A DNA stretch of 6,218 nucleotides from an uncultured Clostridia bacterium. GTDB lineage: Bacteria; Bacillota; Clostridia; Oscillospirales; Ruminococcaceae. The notes under the pieces were generated by a model. That model saw nothing but the letters and a program-made list of their open reading frames with translations. It did no database searches and was not told where the DNA came from. The DNA is taken from assembly GCA_937893735.1 (NCBI GenBank), contig CALBGD010000244.1, forward strand, positions 1 to 6,218, written 5' to 3'. Below, in pieces: positions 3,773 to 6,218 of the stretch. A program made the position numbers and the translations under genes. Position 1 is the stretch's first letter. Each line of letters begins with the position of its first letter.

Positions 3773-5946
3773 TGGCATTCAAATATAACGATGGCGGTAT
3801 GCCGTTTTTATCGGAGAATGAGCTGCTTGATTCATTCTCTGAGATACTTGATCTGTATATTTATTACCTGTACAAATACCATTCGTGGGTAGGACCGGAC
3901 AACACGCTTCAGGGAATGCTCGGCGTGGTCGTCACCCGTGCAGAGTTTGAGAGAAACCTTCTGCGCGCGTCTGACTCGCACTGCATGATGGCATTGACGG
4001 ACGAGGAGAGGGCAGAGCTTTCAAGGCTGAGGGAGTATTTCGTCCGCCACTGGGATCTGACGCTGAGCGGTGCAGAATTACCCGAAACTCGGCTTTTCCG
4101 AGTTTTTTCGCTAGATTATTTTGAGCTTTTCTGCGTTTTGACGCTGCTTTGTTGTGAGGTAAACCAGAAATACGAAAAGCTGTTCGCCTACATTCAGGAT
4201 GACATCGCCAAGAAAACTCCCACCGCTGAAACGCTGATACGTCTTTTCGGAAAGCCGCTGGATAGTATCTCTGATTACTTCCGGTTCTTTTCGTCAGGCT
4301 CTGTGATGGAACGGTTTCTGTTAAGCGGTGACGGTTCGGCATCCGTGAATGCCCCGCTTCGGCTCTCTGCTGACGTCAGGGATTATCTGACTGGAAGCAT
4401 GACCGCGGATGTGGCGCAATTCTGGGGCTATCGGGAACTGCTGCACCCACTCTATGCTGATAGGACAACGGCGGAATGCGTGCTTGCGTCTGTAAGGCTT
4501 CCTGTCGCCGGGAAAACCTCGCTTGTGGTATTCAGCGGCGATCGGGGCAGCGGACGCAGGTTTCAGGTAAAGCACTGCTCCGCAGCACTGTGCGAGGACG
4601 TGCTTTTCGCTGACATAACAGAGCTGTTTCAGGGGGATGACCTCAGTGAAGCGGAGCAAAGACTCACCTCTATGTTGTGCGAGCGCATTATCAGGGGCTG
4701 CGCCATATGCCTTACCGGGTTGGAATATCTGCTTGACGAGGAACGTCAGGACAGGCTGTCGAGGTTTTCCACATTCCTCAGGAAGAACCAGAACTGGCTT
4801 GGCAGCCGCATATATATGACCTCTGCCCGGAAATGGACGGACGCTCGGCTTGGTGAGAATATTATCAAGCTGGATTTTGAGCTTCCGGAGACCGATGAGG
4901 CTTGTCGGCTGGCGCTGTGGAATGCGTTCACCGCAGACATGACGCTAGACGATGATATTTCATCTGAGGAAATGGCGGCGAAATTCCGCTTTTCGCCGGG
5001 ACAGATAAAGGCAGCCGCCGACCGTGCTGCTGATCTTTCGAAGATGTCCGGCGCGGAAACAGTCACAGCCGAGCTGCTGCACGAATGCTGCTATTCGCAG
5101 GTGGTGGAGGGGCTTAACACTCTTGCTTCACCGATAAAGCCCGCATACAGCTGGGAGGATCTGGTGCTTCCGCCGCAGGAAATTAATCTGCTGAAGGAAG
5201 CTTGCACCCATGTTAGATACCGTCATCAGGTATATGGGAGCTGGGGCTTCGGAAAGCGTGCAGCCTACGGCAGGGGGCTTTCCGTGCTGTTTTCCGGTCC
5301 ACCCGGAACCGGAAAGACCATGGCAGCGCAGGTCATCACAAATCAGCTTCACATGAGAATGTACAAAATACAGATCTCACAGATAGTAAGCAAGTACATT
5401 GGCGAGACCGAGAAAAACCTTCGTCAGGTGTTCACCGAGGCGCGGCAGGCAAACTGCATTCTGTTTTTTGACGAAATGGACGCACTTTTCGGAAAGCGCT
5501 CGGAGGTAAAGGACTCCCATGACAGAAATGCCAACATTGAAACCGCATACCTGCTCCAACAGTTGGAGGAATACGACGGGGTCGTGCTGATGGCAACAAA
5601 TCTGCTCCAGAATATAGACGAGGCGTTCATGCGCCGTATCAACTTCGTGGTATCGTTCCCGTTCCCGGATATTCCCACAAGAAAGCGGCTTTGGGAGAAA
5701 ATGCTGGATACCGGCGCACCGGTGGACGAAAACATCGACTATGAGTTCCTTGCGGAGAATTTCAAGATAGCCGGGGGAAACATAAAAAATTGCGCAGTCC
5801 ATGCCGCTTTCCTTGCCGCAGCAGAGGGCGTCCCGATCTCGATGAAGCACCTTGTTTCTAGCGTTGTCACTGAGCAGCGAAAAAATAACATAGTGGTCGT
5901 GCGTGAGGATCTGAAGGAATATGCCGACCTTGCTTTTGGTGAGTAG
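3772..5946 (+). CDS. Tandem AAA+ ATPase of the eCIS (Afp15/PVC15-like) type
   Basis: The start ATG at 3772 shares one base with the TGA of the previous gene and is preceded by GGGAGGT seven bases upstream; the in-frame ATG at 3751 has no such site, so the protein is 724 aa. Residues 1-220 form a mostly helical N-terminal domain. The first AAA domain (about 225-450) is decayed: its P-loop reads GDRGSGRR (256-263), without the lysine, and the Walker B position reads AICLTGLE. The second domain is intact: GPPGTGKT (509-516), the pore-region segment SKYIGETEKNL (540-550), Walker B ILFFDEMD (563-570), sensor 1 ATN (608-610), arginine pair RR (621-622) and a GGNIKNC sensor-2 helix (668-674). ILFFDE, GKRSEVKD and NIDEAF are typical of the ATPases of extracellular contractile injection systems. 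Family members probably act as cytosolic hexamers that remodel proteins for particle assembly or cargo loading. A terminator-like hairpin lies inside the gene at 4084-4108. Confidence 0.92.
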   Translation: MAFKYNDGGMPFLSENELLDSFSEILDLYIYYLYKYHSWVGPDNTLQGMLGVVVTRAEFERNLLRASDSHCMMALTDEERAELSRLREYFVRHWDLTLSGAELPETRLFRVFSLDYFELFCVLTLLCCEVNQKYEKLFAYIQDDIAKKTPTAETLIRLFGKPLDSISDYFRFFSSGSVMERFLLSGDGSASVNAPLRLSADVRDYLTGSMTADVAQFWGYRELLHPLYADRTTAECVLASVRLPVAGKTSLVVFSGDRGSGRRFQVKHCSAALCEDVLFADITELFQGDDLSEAEQRLTSMLCERIIRGCAICLTGLEYLLDEERQDRLSRFSTFLRKNQNWLGSRIYMTSARKWTDARLGENIIKLDFELPETDEACRLALWNAFTADMTLDDDISSEEMAAKFRFSPGQIKAAADRAADLSKMSGAETVTAELLHECCYSQVVEGLNTLASPIKPAYSWEDLVLPPQEINLLKEACTHVRYRHQVYGSWGFGKRAAYGRGLSVLFSGPPGTGKTMAAQVITNQLHMRMYKIQISQIVSKYIGETEKNLRQVFTEARQANCILFFDEMDALFGKRSEVKDSHDRNANIETAYLLQQLEEYDGVVLMATNLLQNIDEAFMRRINFVVSFPFPDIPTRKRLWEKMLDTGAPVDENIDYEFLAENFKIAGGNIKNCAVHAAFLAAAEGVPISMKHLVSSVVTEQRKNNIVVVREDLKEYADLAFGE
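4084..4108 (+). terminator. Terminator-like hairpin inside the ATPase coding region
   Basis: AAACTCGG (4085-4092) and CCGAGTTT (4098-4105) make a perfect 8-bp stem with loop CTTTT, and the T-run extends from 4103 to 4108. It has the form of a plus-strand intrinsic terminator but lies at codons 105-113 of the ATPase (ETRLFRVFS), where translating ribosomes would normally mask it. It could reduce ATPase expression relative to the upstream genes when translation lags, or be fortuitous. Confidence 0.55.
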
Positions 5947-5997
5947 TGCTATATGAAATTCTGTTTTGCCAAATAATGACTAAGCGCATTTCACGTA

Positions 5998-6027
5998 AAT
6001 AAATATGTCTTTCACGCCATATTTATT
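5998..6027. repeat. Perfect 10+10 bp inverted repeat, candidate operator
   Basis: AATAAATATG (5998-6007) and CATATTTATT (6018-6027) are exact reverse complements with a 10-base spacer, giving half-sites 20 bp apart centre to centre (two helical turns). The right arm overlaps the first bases of the TTGATT -35 element at 6026-6031. TTTCACG also occurs twice 21 bp apart (5989-5995 and 6010-6016). The arrangement fits a repressor or activator operator for the promoter that follows; it might also fold as an AT-rich hairpin after the ATPase gene. Confidence 0.55.
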
Positions 6028-6112
6028 GATTTTGGCGATTGCGTATGTTATAATTGTTTTAGTAGCGGCAGATCAGAAAATGATGGCTGATATGCTTTTG
6101 GTGAATAACTGA
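6005..6112 (+). CDS. Possible 35-aa single-pass membrane peptide
   Basis: ATG at 6005 to TGA at 6112 encodes MSFTPYLLILAIAYVIIVLV followed by AADQKMMADM and a short tail. The first 20 residues would form a transmembrane helix and the C-terminus is polar. Against it: no ribosome binding site, and the frame contains the TATAAT and TTGATT of a good promoter, so the hydrophobic composition could come from AT-rich DNA. Its residues IVLVAADQKMMAD also resemble the end of the upstream ATPase (IVVVREDLKEYAD), giving a third reading as a decayed copy. Kept at low confidence. Confidence 0.25.
   Translation: MSFTPYLLILAIAYVIIVLVAADQKMMADMLLVNN
6026..6054 (+). promoter_or_regulatory. Sigma-A-type promoter with extended -10
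   Basis: TTGATT (6026-6031), a 17-bp spacer and TATAAT (6049-6054) preceded by TGT, an extended -10. Transcription would start near 6061 and run rightward out of the window, through the hairpins at 6119-6150 and 6155-6168. Its -35 is overlapped by the inverted repeat at 5998-6027, so it looks regulated. Confidence 0.65.
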
Positions 6113-6118
6113 GCGTAT

Positions 6119-6150
6119 GATTTTTTGAGCAGCTCTGCTTGAAAAAAATC
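6119..6150. repeat. Long AT-rich hairpin in the leader of the next unit
   Basis: GATTTTTTGAGCA (6119-6131) pairs with TGCTTGAAAAAAATC (6136-6150) around a four-base loop, with one or two bulged bases. The GC-rich part lies near the loop and no T-run follows on either strand, so it is not a normal intrinsic terminator. It may be a leader structure in the transcript from 6061. Confidence 0.5.
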
Positions 6151-6154
6151 AACA

Positions 6155-6197
6155 CACCCAAAAGGGTGACGACAAAACAGCCAAGATATGGTATAAT
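6155..6197 (+). promoter_or_regulatory. Second candidate promoter at the right edge, with a small hairpin upstream
   Basis: A perfect TATAAT (6192-6197) is preceded by TGG, an extended -10, with a weak -35 (ACGACA, 6169-6174) at 17 bp. Directly upstream, CACCC and GGGTG (6155-6159 and 6164-6168) form a perfect palindrome with an AAAA centre, ending where the -35 begins; it may be an operator. Transcription would begin near 6204 toward the right, so the next gene should start soon after the window edge. Confidence 0.5.
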
Positions 6198-6218
6198 TAA
6201 TACGGGTTTGGACTTTTG

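Noticed and set aside
3932..4659. Long minus-strand open frames opposite the ATPase gene (3932-4342 and 4321-4659).
   Set aside because: They are shadows of the plus-strand gene, with no ribosome binding sites and arginine, serine and proline rich compositions typical of antisense frames.
1..6218. tRNA, rRNA, CRISPR array, insertion sequence or transposase.
   Set aside because: No T-loop-like GTTCRA motif in a cloverleaf, no regularly spaced repeats, and no transposase or integrase motifs were found on either strand.

Overview
The window looks like chromosomal DNA of a low-to-middle GC Gram-positive bacterium, most likely a gut or rumen Clostridia such as a Ruminococcus relative. This rests on AGGAGG-type ribosome binding sites, sigma-A-like promoters with TATAAT -10 boxes, short stem plus T-run intrinsic terminators, and the MATE transporter sequence. 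The genus is an inference and was not tested by any search.

Left part (1-1591). The window opens inside a MATE-family efflux transporter (its C-terminal half, ending at 631). About 650 bases without a convincing protein gene follow. This stretch is structured: a minus-strand intrinsic terminator (731-767) behind a possible short minus-strand transcript, two adjacent pairs of direct repeats that both have an 11-bp period (986-1046), and a strong plus-strand terminator (1195-1226). A short plus-strand reading frame with no good start (1280-1591) looks like a gene remnant. The stretch resembles a decayed boundary region between ordinary chromosome and an accessory locus.

Centre (1592-5946). A near-consensus promoter (TTGACG, 17 bp, TATAAT at 1761-1789) precedes four tightly packed plus-strand genes that look like one operon: a 387-aa protein of unknown function with a helical, charged C-terminal half; a 147-aa Q/N-rich protein whose start lies 80 bp inside the previous gene; a 135-aa protein resembling the YbjN / type III secretion chaperone-like fold; and a 724-aa tandem AAA+ ATPase. 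The ATPase has a decayed first AAA domain and an intact second one, with sequence features of the ATPase (Afp15/PVC15 type) found with extracellular contractile injection systems (eCIS). Gene 3 and gene 4 overlap by one base.

Right part (5947-6218). About 270 bases follow with two sigma-A-like promoters, a perfect 10+10 inverted repeat, a 21-bp-spaced direct repeat and two hairpins, all apparently driving or regulating something beyond the right edge. No tail sheath, tube, baseplate or spike gene lies inside the window, so membership in an eCIS or similar contractile system is an inference from the ATPase. The working model is that the ATPase and the chaperone-like protein handle, unfold or load the two unfamiliar upstream proteins, or act in particle assembly, for a system encoded to the right.
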